Source: Microbacterium sp. VKM Ac-2870
GTDB lineage: Bacteria; Actinomycetota; Actinomycetes; Actinomycetales; Microbacteriaceae
Length of the DNA stretch: 64,000 nucleotides
Assembly: GCF_015350795.1 (NCBI RefSeq)
Contig: NZ_JADKSH010000004.1
Coordinates: forward strand, 225,286 to 289,285
Reading direction: 5' to 3'
In this document: positions 26,324-36,268 of the stretch, in pieces
Position numbering within the stretch: the stretch's first letter is position 1
Layout: each line of letters begins with the position of its first letter
Position numbers and translations under genes: made by a program
Notes under the pieces: model-generated
Database searches by the model: none
Seen by the model: the letters and a program-made list of their open reading frames with translations, nothing else
What the model was told of the DNA's origin: nothing

Positions 26324-26350
26324 CCCCCGTGAGTAGAAGCCTCACGAGGG
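26324..26350 (-). terminator. Terminator downstream of tRNA-Phe
   Basis: Read on the minus strand, CCCTCGTGAG pairs with CTCACGGGGG (one mismatch) around a six-base loop, followed by TTTCTTAATG. It ends the tRNA cluster transcript, only a few bases beyond the tRNA 3' end, inside the presumed attachment region. Confidence 0.65.
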
Positions 26351-26356
26351 TCCCAG

Positions 26357-26429
26357 TGGCTCCGACGGGCGTCGATCCCGTGACCTCACGATTTTCAGTC
26401 GTGCGCTCTACCAACTGAGCTACAGAGCC
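26357..26429 (-). tRNA. tRNA-Phe (GAA)
   Basis: The 73-base cloverleaf has acceptor GGCTCTG/CGGAGCC with discriminator A, anticodon arm CACGA-CTGAAAA-TCGTG giving anticodon GAA, and T arm ACGGG/CCCGT. CCA is not encoded. It is last in a three-tRNA minus-strand cluster, and its 3' end faces the integrase. Confidence 0.96.
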
Positions 26430-26510
26430 GCGCGGCATGCGCGTAATGAACCTGCCGCGTCCTACACGAAGGGCCCTCGATCTCGAAAGAAAAGGGCCCG
26501 TCGCTCGGAG

Positions 26511-26584
26511 CGACCCTGACGGGACTTGAACCCGCGACCTCCGCCGTGACAGGGCGGCACGCTAACCAACTGCGCTACAGGGCC
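26511..26584 (-). tRNA. tRNA-Asp (GTC)
   Basis: The acceptor GGCCCTG/CAGGGTC has discriminator G, and the anticodon stem GCCGC around CTGTCAC gives GTC. It is the second tRNA of the Glu-Asp-Phe cluster, 27 bases after tRNA-Glu. Confidence 0.96.
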
Positions 26585-26611
26585 ATGCGTATTCAGTTGT
26601 GTGTCGGAGAG

Positions 26612-26684
26612 TGACCCCAACGGGATTCGAACCCGTGCTACCGCCGTGAAAGGGCGGCGTCCTAGGCCACTAAACGATGGGGCC
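26612..26684 (-). tRNA. tRNA-Glu (TTC)
   Basis: The acceptor GGCCCCA/TGGGGTC has discriminator A, and the loop CTTTCAC gives anticodon TTC. It is the first tRNA of the minus-strand cluster. Confidence 0.96.
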
Positions 26685-26719
26685 GGGTGAACCCGGAGGC
26701 TCGTTCTTGCCGACGCTCA

Positions 26720-26748
26720 AGCATACGAGATCGCCCAGCAAATCGGAA
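26720..26748 (-). promoter_or_regulatory. Putative promoter of the tRNA cluster
   Basis: On the minus strand TTCCGA (-35-like, 26743-26748) and TATGCT (-10, 26720-26725) are separated by 17 bases, with transcription starting about 30 bases before tRNA-Glu. Confidence 0.4.
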
Positions 26749-26875
26749 ATCGAGGGCGTGGGGTCCCGCCTGGAGTGCTCGAGGTGGGAGAGGATGGCGC
26801 TGGCCGTGCCCGTCTCACCCCCAGGCGAACGCGGTGATCGTCTCCCGCCTTCGCGCCAGAAAACCTCTGGGCGAA

Positions 26876-26907
26876 TGTGACGAATGTTGTTAGTGTGACG
26901 TGTGTTG
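26876..26907 (+). promoter_or_regulatory. Tandem direct repeat upstream of the M23 peptidase gene
   Basis: TGTGACGAATGTTG and TGTGACGTGTGTTG (12 of 14 identical) are repeated 18 bases apart and overlap the likely -10 TAGTGT (26891-26896). Direct repeats two helical turns apart are typical of OmpR-class response regulators. Actinobacterial MtrA controls cell-wall hydrolases through such repeats, so an MtrA-type site is a reasonable guess. Confidence 0.45.
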
Positions 26908-26957
26908 CCATCGTCGGATGGCGGGGGTCGACGCGCGTGAATTGACGGAGGTTCGAA

Positions 26958-28355
26958 GTGGAGACCGATAAGGCCGCTTCGGCGGAGGACTGCGGCTGCG
27001 CGCCGACCGCCCAAGAATTGGCGACCCTCCGGGGCCCGCTGACCCGCCGCACCGCCCTCGGACTCGCCGGACTCGGCATGCTCAGCCTCGGCGCGGTGAG
27101 CGCCCTCGGACTCCGCTTCAGCTCGCCGGCATTCGCCGCCGACTACCCGTCGTGGGACGACGTCCAGAACGCCAAGAACAACGAAGCCGCCAAAGCCGAC
27201 GAGGTCACCCGCATCCAGGGCCTCATCGCGGCCCTGCAGGCCGACGTCGCCGCCAAGCAGGCCGACGCCGACCGTCTCGCCGGTGAGTACCTCGCCGCGC
27301 AAGAAGCCTTCGAAGTCGCCGTCGACCAGGCCACCGCCCTGCAAAACCAGGCGGATGCCGAGTCGGCGCGCGCCGACGAATCCGCCAAGAAGCTCGGCCG
27401 CCTCGCCGCGCAGCAGTACCGCAACGGCGGCGACGACCCGTCGATGGAGCTCTTCTTCTCCGGCTCTGCCGCCAGCGCCGACGACCTGCTCGCCAAGCTC
27501 GGCACGATGGACCGCCTCGTCGAAGCCAACCGCGGCGTCTACGCCGACGCGGTGAGTGCCCGCAACAACGCGCAGAGCCTCAGCAACAAGGCCAAGGTCG
27601 CCCGCGACGAGCGCGACCGCCTGCAGCAGGAAGCGCAGCAGAAGATGCAGGCCGCGCAGGATGCCGCGATCGCCGCCCAGGCTGCGCTAGCCGAGCAGGA
27701 CAAGTACCTCGGCACCCTCCAGGCGCAGCTCGCTGCCCTCCAAGACACCACAGCCAAGACGGTCGCCGACTACCAGACGGGTGTCGAAGTCGCCCGCAAG
27801 GCCGAGGAAGCCCGCCAAGCGGCCGCTGCCGAAGCCGCCCGCAAGGCTGCCGAAGAAGCCGCCGCCAACAACGGCGGTGGCGGCGGTGGCGGAGGCGGGG
27901 GAGGTGGCGGTGGCGGCGGTGGCGGCACCCCCGGCACCGACGGTTGGGTGCGCCCGGCATCCGGCTACATCAGCTCGTGGTTCGGCAACCGCGGCACCAT
28001 CTGCGGCTCCGACGGCTGCGTCACCGGCCACCGCGGCATCGACTTCGCGACGGCATGCTGGTCGCCGATCTTCGCCGCGGCATCCGGACAGGTCATCTGG
28101 GCGCAGTACACCGACGCCTGGGGAAACTACATCAAAATCGACAACGGTGGCGGCGTGGTCACCGGCTACGCCCACATCGTCAACGGCGGCTATGCCGTCA
28201 ACCGCGGTCAGTGGGTCAACGCGGGCGATGTCATCGCCTACGTCGGCAACACCGGCGCCTCCACCGGATGCCACCTCCACTTCGAGGTCTACTGGCAGGG
28301 TGTGCGCATCGACCCCGCGCCGGTTCTCTACGACCACGGCATCGACGTCTACTGA
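26958..28355 (+). CDS. Secreted M23 family peptidoglycan endopeptidase
   Basis: The 465-residue protein starts at a GTG behind GGAGG. A twin-Arg-like export signal (LTRRTALGLAGLGMLSLGAV) precedes an Ala-X-Ala cleavage region near residue 60. Residues about 70-300 form a long Ala/Glu/Lys/Gln-rich coiled coil, then an 18-Gly linker, then the LytM domain. Zinc ligands are in GHRGIDFA and HLHFE, and the last domain ends with the usual DP. NlpD/RipA-like coiled-coil M23 proteins cut peptide cross-links during cell separation. It is convergent with ppa across a perfect palindromic terminator. Confidence 0.92.
   Translation: METDKAASAEDCGCAPTAQELATLRGPLTRRTALGLAGLGMLSLGAVSALGLRFSSPAFAADYPSWDDVQNAKNNEAAKADEVTRIQGLIAALQADVAAKQADADRLAGEYLAAQEAFEVAVDQATALQNQADAESARADESAKKLGRLAAQQYRNGGDDPSMELFFSGSAASADDLLAKLGTMDRLVEANRGVYADAVSARNNAQSLSNKAKVARDERDRLQQEAQQKMQAAQDAAIAAQAALAEQDKYLGTLQAQLAALQDTTAKTVADYQTGVEVARKAEEARQAAAAEAARKAAEEAAANNGGGGGGGGGGGGGGGGGGTPGTDGWVRPASGYISSWFGNRGTICGSDGCVTGHRGIDFATACWSPIFAAASGQVIWAQYTDAWGNYIKIDNGGGVVTGYAHIVNGGYAVNRGQWVNAGDVIAYVGNTGASTGCHLHFEVYWQGVRIDPAPVLYDHGIDVY
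27873..27926 (+). repeat. Poly-glycine coding tract
   Basis: Eighteen consecutive glycine codons (mixed GGC/GGT/GGA/GGG) form the linker between coiled coil and LytM domain of the M23 peptidase. The mixture of codons should limit slippage, but length variation between strains is likely. Confidence 0.9.
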
Positions 28356-28363
28356 CGTCTCGC

Positions 28364-28413
28364 CGAAATGCAGAAGAGCGGATGCCGATCGGCATCCGCT
28401 CTTCTGCATTTCG
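28364..28413. terminator. Perfect 50-bp palindromic bidirectional terminator
   Basis: The 25-base arms are exact reverse complements with no unpaired loop bases, running from CGAAATGCAG to CTGCATTTCG and centred on GCCGATCGGC. It lies between the converging M23 peptidase and ppa genes. Confidence 0.85.
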
Positions 28414-28425
28414 AGGCGAAAAGCC

Positions 28426-28959
28426 TCAGACGGTCTTGGGGGCGTGGCCCTCACCCTGGGTCGCGGTCTGCGCGCCCTCGTCCTGGAAACGCTGGAACGC
28501 TTCGGCGACCAGACGCTCGGCCTCGTCGGCACCGGCCCACTGGTCGACCTTGACCCACTTGCCCGGCTCGAGGTCCTTGTAGTGCTCGAAGAAGTGGTTG
28601 ATCTCGCCCTTGGTCCACTCGTCGAGGTCGTCGACGTCGTTGATGTGGGCCCAGCGCGGGTCTTTCGCGAGCACGGCCACGACCTTGTCGTCGCCGCCGG
28701 CCTCGTCGAGCATCTTCAGCACGGCGACGGGGCGCACCTTGGCCATGACGCCCGGGTACAGGTCGCGGTCGAGCAGCAGCAGCACGTCGAGCGGGTCGCC
28801 GTCTTCGCCGAGGGTGTCCTCGAAGAAGCCGTAGTTGGCGGGGTAGCCCATGGGCGTGAACAGCACGCGGTCGAGGAACACCCGTCCGGTGCCGTGGTCG
28901 ACCTCGTACTTCACGCGGCTGCCGCGCGGAATCTCGATGACGGCGTCGTATGCGCCCAT
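28426..28959 (-). CDS. ppa: Inorganic pyrophosphatase
   Basis: This is a 177-residue family I soluble pyrophosphatase. It hydrolyses pyrophosphate from biosynthetic reactions to phosphate in the cytoplasm, Mg-dependent. The signature DGDPLDVLLL carries three metal-binding Asp residues; EIPRGSRVKYEVD and GYPANYGFFEDT are the other conserved active-site strands, and KDPRWAHINDVDDL is typical. GAAGGAG precedes the ATG. A TAGGCT -10 at 29000-29005 (minus) predicts a leader of about 35 bases containing a GGATGCCGGCATCC hairpin. Confidence 0.96.
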   Translation of the reverse strand: MGAYDAVIEIPRGSRVKYEVDHGTGRVFLDRVLFTPMGYPANYGFFEDTLGEDGDPLDVLLLLDRDLYPGVMAKVRPVAVLKMLDEAGGDDKVVAVLAKDPRWAHINDVDDLDEWTKGEINHFFEHYKDLEPGKWVKVDQWAGADEAERLVAEAFQRFQDEGAQTATQGEGHAPKTV

Positions 28960-29202
28960 GCTGGTGCTCCTTCGAAGAGTCTGGTGGATGCCGGCATCCA
29001 GCCTAGTCGGCGGGTTGCGCGTGCCGTATTCAGTCTTGGTGTGAGCGGCTCGGCCGAACAGCCGCGGGATCTCGCGCCCGGCGCGCGGTGTCGGCGCCGC
29101 GGAGACTGAATGCGGAACGGCAGATCGCGCGCACGGCCGCGGTGGGGCGTGGCAACAGGGTCGGGCGGGTGGTGCGCGTGGTCAGTCGCTAGCGTGGATG
29201 TC

Positions 29203-30192
29203 GTGGACCACCGCCCCAGCCTCGACCCCGCCATCGCCGAGATCCGTCGCGCGGTGCGCGCGGCGCTGGCAACCGTGAGCGGACCGGTGCTGGTGGGTCT
29301 TTCCGGCGGTGCCGACTCGCTCGCCCTCGCCGACGCGGTCGCCTTCGAGGCACCGAAAGCCGGCGTCACCGCATCGGCCGCGATCATCGACCACGGGCTG
29401 CAACCGGGCTCCGATCGAGTCGCCGCCCGCGCCGCCGCCGTCGCCGAAGACCGCGGGCTCCCCGCTCGCGTCATCCGCGTCGAGGTCGGCACCGATGGAG
29501 GCCCCGAAGCCGCCGCCCGCGACGCCCGCCGCTTCGCACTGCTCGCCGCGGCGCGGGATGCCGGCGCCGAAGCCGTCATGCTCGCGCACACCCTCGACGA
29601 CCAGGCCGAGACCGTGCTGGTGGGCCTCGCCCGCGGGTCGGGCGCGGCCAGCCTCGGAGGCATGTCGCCCGACCGCGTCGAAGACGGCATCCGCATCCTT
29701 CGTCCGCTGCTCGAGGTGCGGCGCGCGACCACCCGCGCGGCCTGCACTGCGGCGGGCCTGCCGCCGTGGGAAGACCCGCACAACCTCGACCGCCGGTTCC
29801 TGCGCGTGCGCGTGCGGCAGGACGTCATGCCCGTGCTCGAAGACGAACTCGGCCCGGGCGTCGCCGAGGCGCTCGCCCGCACGAGCGACCAGCTCCGCGA
29901 GGATGCTGCCGCCTTCGCCGAAATGATCGACGAGACGATAGAAGATATCGTCGAGCACGCCGAGGCCGGCATCGCGGTGTCGGTGGCCGCGCTCGCCGCG
30001 AACCCTCCGGCGCTTCGCCACCGCATCATCCGCCATGTCGTCGCGAGCGAGTTCGGCGTCAGCCTGACCCGCGTCCACACGCTGGAGGTCGCGCGGCTCG
30101 TCACCGACTGGCACGGCCAGGGCCCGATCGACCTCCCCGGATGCCGCGCCCAGCGCCAGGGCACCCGGCTCGTATTCACGGCCGCCGACTGA
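29203..30192 (+). CDS. tilS: tRNA(Ile)-lysidine synthetase
   Basis: This 329-residue PP-loop ATPase converts C34 of the CAU-anticodon tRNA-Ile to lysidine so that it reads AUA. The P-loop SGGADSLALAD, DHGLQPGS, MLAHTLDDQAETVL and RPLLEVRRATTRAACTAAGLPPWEDPHN motifs are intact. A start at 29110 would add 31 Arg/Gly/Trp-rich residues with no ribosome site. Instead TAGCGT (29190-29195) lies seven bases before the GTG at 29203, so a leaderless start there is preferred. It is followed by hpt and ftsH, the standard actinobacterial order. Confidence 0.93.
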   Translation: MDHRPSLDPAIAEIRRAVRAALATVSGPVLVGLSGGADSLALADAVAFEAPKAGVTASAAIIDHGLQPGSDRVAARAAAVAEDRGLPARVIRVEVGTDGGPEAAARDARRFALLAAARDAGAEAVMLAHTLDDQAETVLVGLARGSGAASLGGMSPDRVEDGIRILRPLLEVRRATTRAACTAAGLPPWEDPHNLDRRFLRVRVRQDVMPVLEDELGPGVAEALARTSDQLREDAAAFAEMIDETIEDIVEHAEAGIAVSVAALAANPPALRHRIIRHVVASEFGVSLTRVHTLEVARLVTDWHGQGPIDLPGCRAQRQGTRLVFTAAD

Positions 30193-30224
30193 GCTGCCGC
30201 GGCATCCGTGCCTAAAATCGAGGA

Positions 30225-30776
30225 ATGCGCGCCGCCGACATCGCTGACCAGTTGTCCACCGTTCTGGTCACCGAGGAGCAGATCCACGAGAAGCTCGGCG
30301 AGCTGGCCCTGCGGGTCGAAGCCGACTACGAGGGCAAGGAACTACTGCTGGTCGGCGTGCTCAAGGGCGCGGTGATGGTGATGGCCGACTTCTCGCGGCG
30401 GCTGCGCCGTGACGTGGTCATCGACTGGATGGCCGTGTCGTCGTACGGCGCCGGCACGAAATCCAGCGGTGTCGTGCAGATCCGCAAAGACCTCGACACC
30501 GACCTCACCGGCAAACACGTGCTGATCGTCGAAGACATCATCGACTCGGGCCTGACCCTCAGCTGGCTGCTGGAGAACTTCGCGTCGCGCGGTGCCGCGT
30601 CGATCGAGATCCTCGCGCTGCTGCGCAAGCCCGAAGCGGCCAAGGTCGAGATCGACTCCCGCTATGTCGGCTTCGACATCCCCACCGACTTCGTGGTCGG
30701 CTACGGCCTCGACTACGACGAGCGCTTCCGCAACCTGCGCGATGTCGCGGTGCTGGCTCCGCACGTCTACAGCTGA
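30225..30776 (+). CDS. hpt: Hypoxanthine phosphoribosyltransferase
   Basis: The 183-residue purine salvage enzyme transfers phosphoribose from PRPP to hypoxanthine or guanine. The PRPP-binding motif [14 protein letters not shown] is complete, with [14 protein letters not shown] and the SSYG flexible loop before it and [17 protein letters not shown] after it. TAAAAT at 30213-30218 ends six bases before the ATG, again the leaderless pattern. It lies between tilS and ftsH. Confidence 0.96.
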   Translation: MRAADIADQLSTVLVTEEQIHEKLGELALRVEADYEGKELLLVGVLKGAVMVMADFSRRLRRDVVIDWMAVSSYGAGTKSSGVVQIRKDLDTDLTGKHVLIVEDIIDSGLTLSWLLENFASRGAASIEILALLRKPEAAKVEIDSRYVGFDIPTDFVVGYGLDYDERFRNLRDVAVLAPHVYS

Positions 30777-30844
30777 GTCTCGGGGTTCGCCTGTGGCGAA
30801 TGCACAGACGCCCCATAGTCCGCGCGCGATACCCTGAGCGGATC

Positions 30845-32854
<2,010 letters not shown>

Positions 32855-32863
32855 GCTCGTGAC

Positions 32864-33454
32864 GTGGCTGTCGATCGAGACCGCGTCGCTGCCGCCGTGC
32901 GCGACATCCTCGTCGCGATCGGGGAGAACCCCGACCGCCCGGGGCTGAAGGCGACCCCCCAGCGCGTCGCCGATGCGTACGCCGACTTCTTCTCTGGGGT
33001 CGGCGAGGATGCCGGGGAGCCGCTCGCCCACACGATCAGCGTCTCGCGGGGCCCCGCCCCCGACACGCTGCCCTCGGGTGCCGTGCTGCTGCGCGACATC
33101 CGCTTCCGCTCCGTCTGTGAGCACCATCTGCTGCCCTTCGCCGGGCGCGCCCACATCGCGTACCTTCCCGGCGAGCAGGTCGTCGGTCTCGGCGCACTGC
33201 CCAAGGTCGTCGACGTGCTGGCCGCGCGCCCCCAGGTGCAAGAGCGGCTCGGCGAGCAGATCGCCGACACCATCGCCGCCTCGCTCGATGCGCGCGGGGT
33301 GCTGGTCGTGCTCGCCGCCCACCACGAGTGCGTCACGATGCGCGGCGGACGGCAGCCGGATGCCGCGACGATCACCATCGCGGCCCGCGGCGAGCTGGCC
33401 GAGCCGGCGGCGCGGGCCGAGATCATGATGCTCGTCACGGGAACACCGACATGA
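32864..33454 (+). CDS. folE: GTP cyclohydrolase I
   Basis: The 196-residue enzyme catalyses the first step of folate synthesis, GTP to dihydroneopterin triphosphate. Zinc and catalytic motifs are present: SVCEHHLLPF (Cys and His ligands), GLGALPKVVDVLA and HHECVTMRGG (second Cys ligand). The GTG start is six bases after TAGGCT (32852-32857), giving a leaderless message; the first three bases of that -10 are the ftsH stop codon. It starts the folEPBK run and overlaps folP by four bases (ATGA). Confidence 0.97.
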   Translation: MAVDRDRVAAAVRDILVAIGENPDRPGLKATPQRVADAYADFFSGVGEDAGEPLAHTISVSRGPAPDTLPSGAVLLRDIRFRSVCEHHLLPFAGRAHIAYLPGEQVVGLGALPKVVDVLAARPQVQERLGEQIADTIAASLDARGVLVVLAAHHECVTMRGGRQPDAATITIAARGELAEPAARAEIMMLVTGTPT

Positions 33455-34269
33455 CCGCGATCATGGGGATCGTCAACGTCACGCCCGACTCGTTCAGCGA
33501 CGGCGGGTGCTATCTGTCGGCCGACGACGCGATCGCGCGTGGCCGTGAACTGCGCGCCGCGGGAGCCCACATCCTCGACGTCGGGGGGGAGTCGACCCGG
33601 CCCGGCGCGGCACGCGTCGAGCCCGCCGAGGAACAGGCGCGCGTGCTTCCCGTGATCGCCGCTCTCGCCGCCGACGGCGCCGTGGTCAGCATCGACACCA
33701 TGAACGCCGCTACCGCCCACGCCGCCGTCGAGCTCGGCGCCCGCATCGTCAATGACGTCTCGGGCGGGCTGAACGACCCCGACATGCTCGGGGTGGTCGC
33801 CGCATCCGGGGCCGACGTCGTGCTGCAGCACTGGCGAGGACACTCCGCCGACATGTACGCGCACGCCGTCTACGACGACCTGGTGCCCGAGCTCGTCGCC
33901 GAACTCGAGGCACGGCTGGCGGCGGCCGCCCGGGCGGGCATCTCTCCCGACCGGGTGATCCTCGATCCGGGGATCGGGTTCGGCAAGCGCGGCGCCCAGA
34001 ACTGGCAGGCGCTGCGCGGGCTTGATCGCGTCGTCGCGATCGGACCGCGCGTACTCGTGGGAACGAGTCGCAAACGGTTCCTCGCCGAGGCGCTTGCCGC
34101 GGCATCCGACGACGAGATCTCGACGGCCCGCCGTGATGCGGCCACCGCCCTGACCAGCGTCCTGGCAGCGCAGGCCGGGGCGTGGGCCGTGCGGGTGCAC
34201 GACGCCGCGGCGACGCGCGACGCGCTCGCCGTGTGGACGCACTGGCAGGGCGAGGGAGAACACGTATGA
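33451..34269 (+). CDS. folP: Dihydropteroate synthase
   Basis: The 272-residue TIM barrel joins p-aminobenzoate to the pterin pyrophosphate and is the sulfonamide target. Conserved loops are MGIVNVTPDSFSDGG, DVGGESTRPGA (pyrophosphate binding), SIDTMNAATA, IVNDVSGG, LDPGIGFGK and VGTSRKRF. The start at 33451 overlaps the folE stop (ATGA), which excludes a 41-residue upstream extension. The next overlap is with folB, again ATGA. Confidence 0.97.
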   Translation: MTAIMGIVNVTPDSFSDGGCYLSADDAIARGRELRAAGAHILDVGGESTRPGAARVEPAEEQARVLPVIAALAADGAVVSIDTMNAATAHAAVELGARIVNDVSGGLNDPDMLGVVAASGADVVLQHWRGHSADMYAHAVYDDLVPELVAELEARLAAAARAGISPDRVILDPGIGFGKRGAQNWQALRGLDRVVAIGPRVLVGTSRKRFLAEALAAASDDEISTARRDAATALTSVLAAQAGAWAVRVHDAAATRDALAVWTHWQGEGEHV

Positions 34270-34640
34270 GCGACCTCATCACACTCACCGGCATCCGGGC
34301 CACCGGCCACCACGGGGTGTACGAGCACGAACGGCGGGAGGGGCAGACCTTCATCGCCGACGTCGTGCTCGAACTCTCGCTCGCCGATGCCGCCCGCACC
34401 GACGACGTCGCCGACACCGTGCATTACGGCGAGCTCGCCGATCACGTCGCCGCCGTGCTGTCAGGCGATCCCGCCGATCTGCTCGAGACGGTCGCCCAGC
34501 GCATCGCCGACCGTGCGCTCGCCTACACCCGCGTGGATGCCGTCACGGTCACGATCCACAAGCCGCAGGCACCGATCACGGTGCCGTTCGACGACGTGAG
34601 CGTCACCATCCGCCGCGTCCGTGAAGGAGCCCCCGCATGA
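34266..34640 (+). CDS. folB: Dihydroneopterin aldolase
   Basis: The 124-residue FolB cleaves dihydroneopterin to 6-hydroxymethyl-dihydropterin and glycolaldehyde. TGIRATGHHGVYEHERREGQ holds the conserved pterin-binding Glu, TVHYGELAD and LLETVAQRIAD the other active-site segments, and the C-terminal KPQAPI carries the catalytic Lys. Four-base overlaps with folP and folK show strict operon organisation. Confidence 0.96.
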   Translation: MSDLITLTGIRATGHHGVYEHERREGQTFIADVVLELSLADAARTDDVADTVHYGELADHVAAVLSGDPADLLETVAQRIADRALAYTRVDAVTVTIHKPQAPITVPFDDVSVTIRRVREGAPA

Positions 34641-35230
34641 ACCGCCGCCTCGCGCAGGGCTACCCGGGTGAGCCGTCGCAAGGCGATCACCCCGAAACCG
34701 TGGCGGTGGTCGCGATCGGAGCCAATCTCGGCGACCGCGAGGCCACCCTGCGCGCCGCTCTCGAAGACCTCGTGCGGCTTCCGCTGACGACCCGTGTCGT
34801 CGCGGCGACGCCCGTCGAGACGGTTGCCCTGACCCTCGACGGTCCGGATGCCGAGGCTCCCGCCTACCTCAACTCCGTCGCCCTCGTGACGACCCGCCTG
34901 GCTCCGTCGGTGCTGCTCGGCTACCTGCACGCGATCGAAGAGGCGCACGGCCGCCCTCCTCGCCGTGTGGACGACCTCCGCTGGCAGGACCGCACCCTCG
35001 ACCTCGACCTCATCGCCTACGGCGACGTGCGGTCCGACGATCCTGCGCTCGCCCTCCCGCATCCGCGAGCCGCAGAGCGCACCTTCGTGCTCGCCCCGTG
35101 GCTGCAGATCGACCCCGACGCGGTGCTTCCCGGCGCGGGTCGCGTCGACGAGGTGCTCGCGCGGCTCGAGGATGCCGCGGCATCCGGCGCCGATGCCAGC
35201 GACGACGAGACCCGTGGAGGTGCGGAGTGA
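34637..35230 (+). CDS. folK: HPPK, 2-amino-4-hydroxy-6-hydroxymethyldihydropteridine diphosphokinase
   Basis: The 197-residue protein transfers pyrophosphate from ATP to the pterin alcohol, making the FolP substrate. AIGANLGDREATL is the N-terminal signature, TRVVAATPVETVAL follows, and RWQDRTLDLDLIAYGD is the HPPK signature with the Mg-binding Asp pair; LPHPRAAERTFVLAPW closes the core. It overlaps folB (ATGA) and the DUF3180 gene (GTGA). Confidence 0.96.
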   Translation: MNRRLAQGYPGEPSQGDHPETVAVVAIGANLGDREATLRAALEDLVRLPLTTRVVAATPVETVALTLDGPDAEAPAYLNSVALVTTRLAPSVLLGYLHAIEEAHGRPPRRVDDLRWQDRTLDLDLIAYGDVRSDDPALALPHPRAAERTFVLAPWLQIDPDAVLPGAGRVDEVLARLEDAAASGADASDDETRGGAE

Positions 35231-35721
35231 AGCGCACCGGTGCGGGCGTCATCGTCGCGGCTGTGGCCATCGGCGTGATGCTCGGATTCGCGATCGACCA
35301 GGTGCTGACCGCGACCGGGAGGCCGACCTTCACCCCCTCGTTCCTGCTGCCGATCCTGCTCGTGCTGCTCGGGGCTGCGCTCGTCGCGTTCGCCCTGCCG
35401 ATCCGGCGGGCGATCGCCGGGCCGACGCAGACGCCCATCGACCCGTTCCGTGCCGTTCGCGTCGCGATGCTGGCGAAGGCATCGACCCTGGTCGGCGCCG
35501 GTGTCGCCGGTGTCGCCGCCGGCTTGCTGGCCTTCGTGCTCACCCGCCCCGTCGCACCCTCGTTAGGCTCGACAGGAGCGGTGATCGCATCGGTCGTCGG
35601 AGGCCTTGTCCTGGTCGCGGCCGGCCTCGTCGCCGAGCACCTCTGCACCATCCGGAAGGACGACGATGACGAACACCCCGGACCTCCCGAGCCCGGCCTC
35701 GGCCTCTCCCACCACGACTGA
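35227..35721 (+). CDS. DUF3180 membrane protein
   Basis: The 164-residue protein has four hydrophobic helices (GVIVAAVAIGVMLGFAID, FLLPILLVLLGAALVAFAL, VAGVAAGLLAFVL, VVGGLVLVAAGLVAEHL). The PIRRAI..FRAVRVAMLAKAS loop and an acidic tail match the DUF3180 family found next to folK in actinobacteria. Function is unknown. The GTG start overlaps the folK stop, and the 3' end overlaps the PH-domain gene by 56 bases in another frame. Confidence 0.9.
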   Translation: MKRTGAGVIVAAVAIGVMLGFAIDQVLTATGRPTFTPSFLLPILLVLLGAALVAFALPIRRAIAGPTQTPIDPFRAVRVAMLAKASTLVGAGVAGVAAGLLAFVLTRPVAPSLGSTGAVIASVVGGLVLVAAGLVAEHLCTIRKDDDDEHPGPPEPGLGLSHHD

Positions 35722-36268
35722 GGGTGCGGCGGGGCAAGCGGTGCTCGACGCGGGGACGTATGCGCACATCCTCGAACCGCGTAGCGAGAACCGTCTGCCG
35801 CTGGGCGACGGCACGTGGCACCAGCTCTCGCGCAACTATGTGTGGGTCCGGCTGATCTCCACGCTCGCGTTCCTCGCGCTGGTCGTCGCGGCGGCCCTCG
35901 TCGGCGGGCTCGTCCTGCACCTGGGCTGGGTGTGGATCCCCGCGGGCGTCGTCGTCGTCGCGACCGTCTGGACGCTCGTCATCCTGCCGCGGCAGGCGCG
36001 CGCCTACGGGTATCAGCTGCGCGACGACGACCTCGTGTTCCGTCGCGGCATCCTCTGGCAGCGCCTCGTGTCGGTGCCGTACGGGCGCATGCAACTCGTC
36101 GACATCACCCACGGCCCGCTCGACCGCCTCTTCACCATCGCCCAGCTCAAGCTGGTCACCGCCGCGGCCTCGACCGGCGTCGTCATCCCCGGGCTCAGCC
36201 AATCGGCGGCGGAGCGGCTGCGCGACACGCTCATCGCGGTGGCCGAAACGCGACGGACCGGGCTGTGA
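35666..36268 (+). CDS. PH-domain membrane protein (YdbS-like)
   Basis: The 200-residue protein has two central transmembrane helices followed by a bacterial PH_2 domain (YGYQLRDDDLVFRRGILW, VSVPYGRMQLVDITHGPLDR, FTIAQLKLVTAA). YdbS/YdbT-type pairs are widespread; Bacillus members affect resistance to certain bacteriocins, but the biochemical role is not settled. GGAAGGA precedes the ATG at 35666. It overlaps DUF3180 by 56 bases and the next PH gene by four. Confidence 0.9.
   Translation: MTNTPDLPSPASASPTTTEGAAGQAVLDAGTYAHILEPRSENRLPLGDGTWHQLSRNYVWVRLISTLAFLALVVAAALVGGLVLHLGWVWIPAGVVVVATVWTLVILPRQARAYGYQLRDDDLVFRRGILWQRLVSVPYGRMQLVDITHGPLDRLFTIAQLKLVTAAASTGVVIPGLSQSAAERLRDTLIAVAETRRTGL

Noticed and set aside
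24300..26357. A duplicate of the tRNA-Phe 3' end marking attL
   Set aside because: No second copy of TGGCTCCGACGGG was seen by eye; it is probably outside the window, so no att pair is reported.
26471..26499. GGGCCC..GGGCCC hairpin after tRNA-Asp as a strong terminator
   Set aside because: Only a six-base stem with a 17-base loop, lying between co-transcribed tRNAs; it may be a processing site but is too weak to call.
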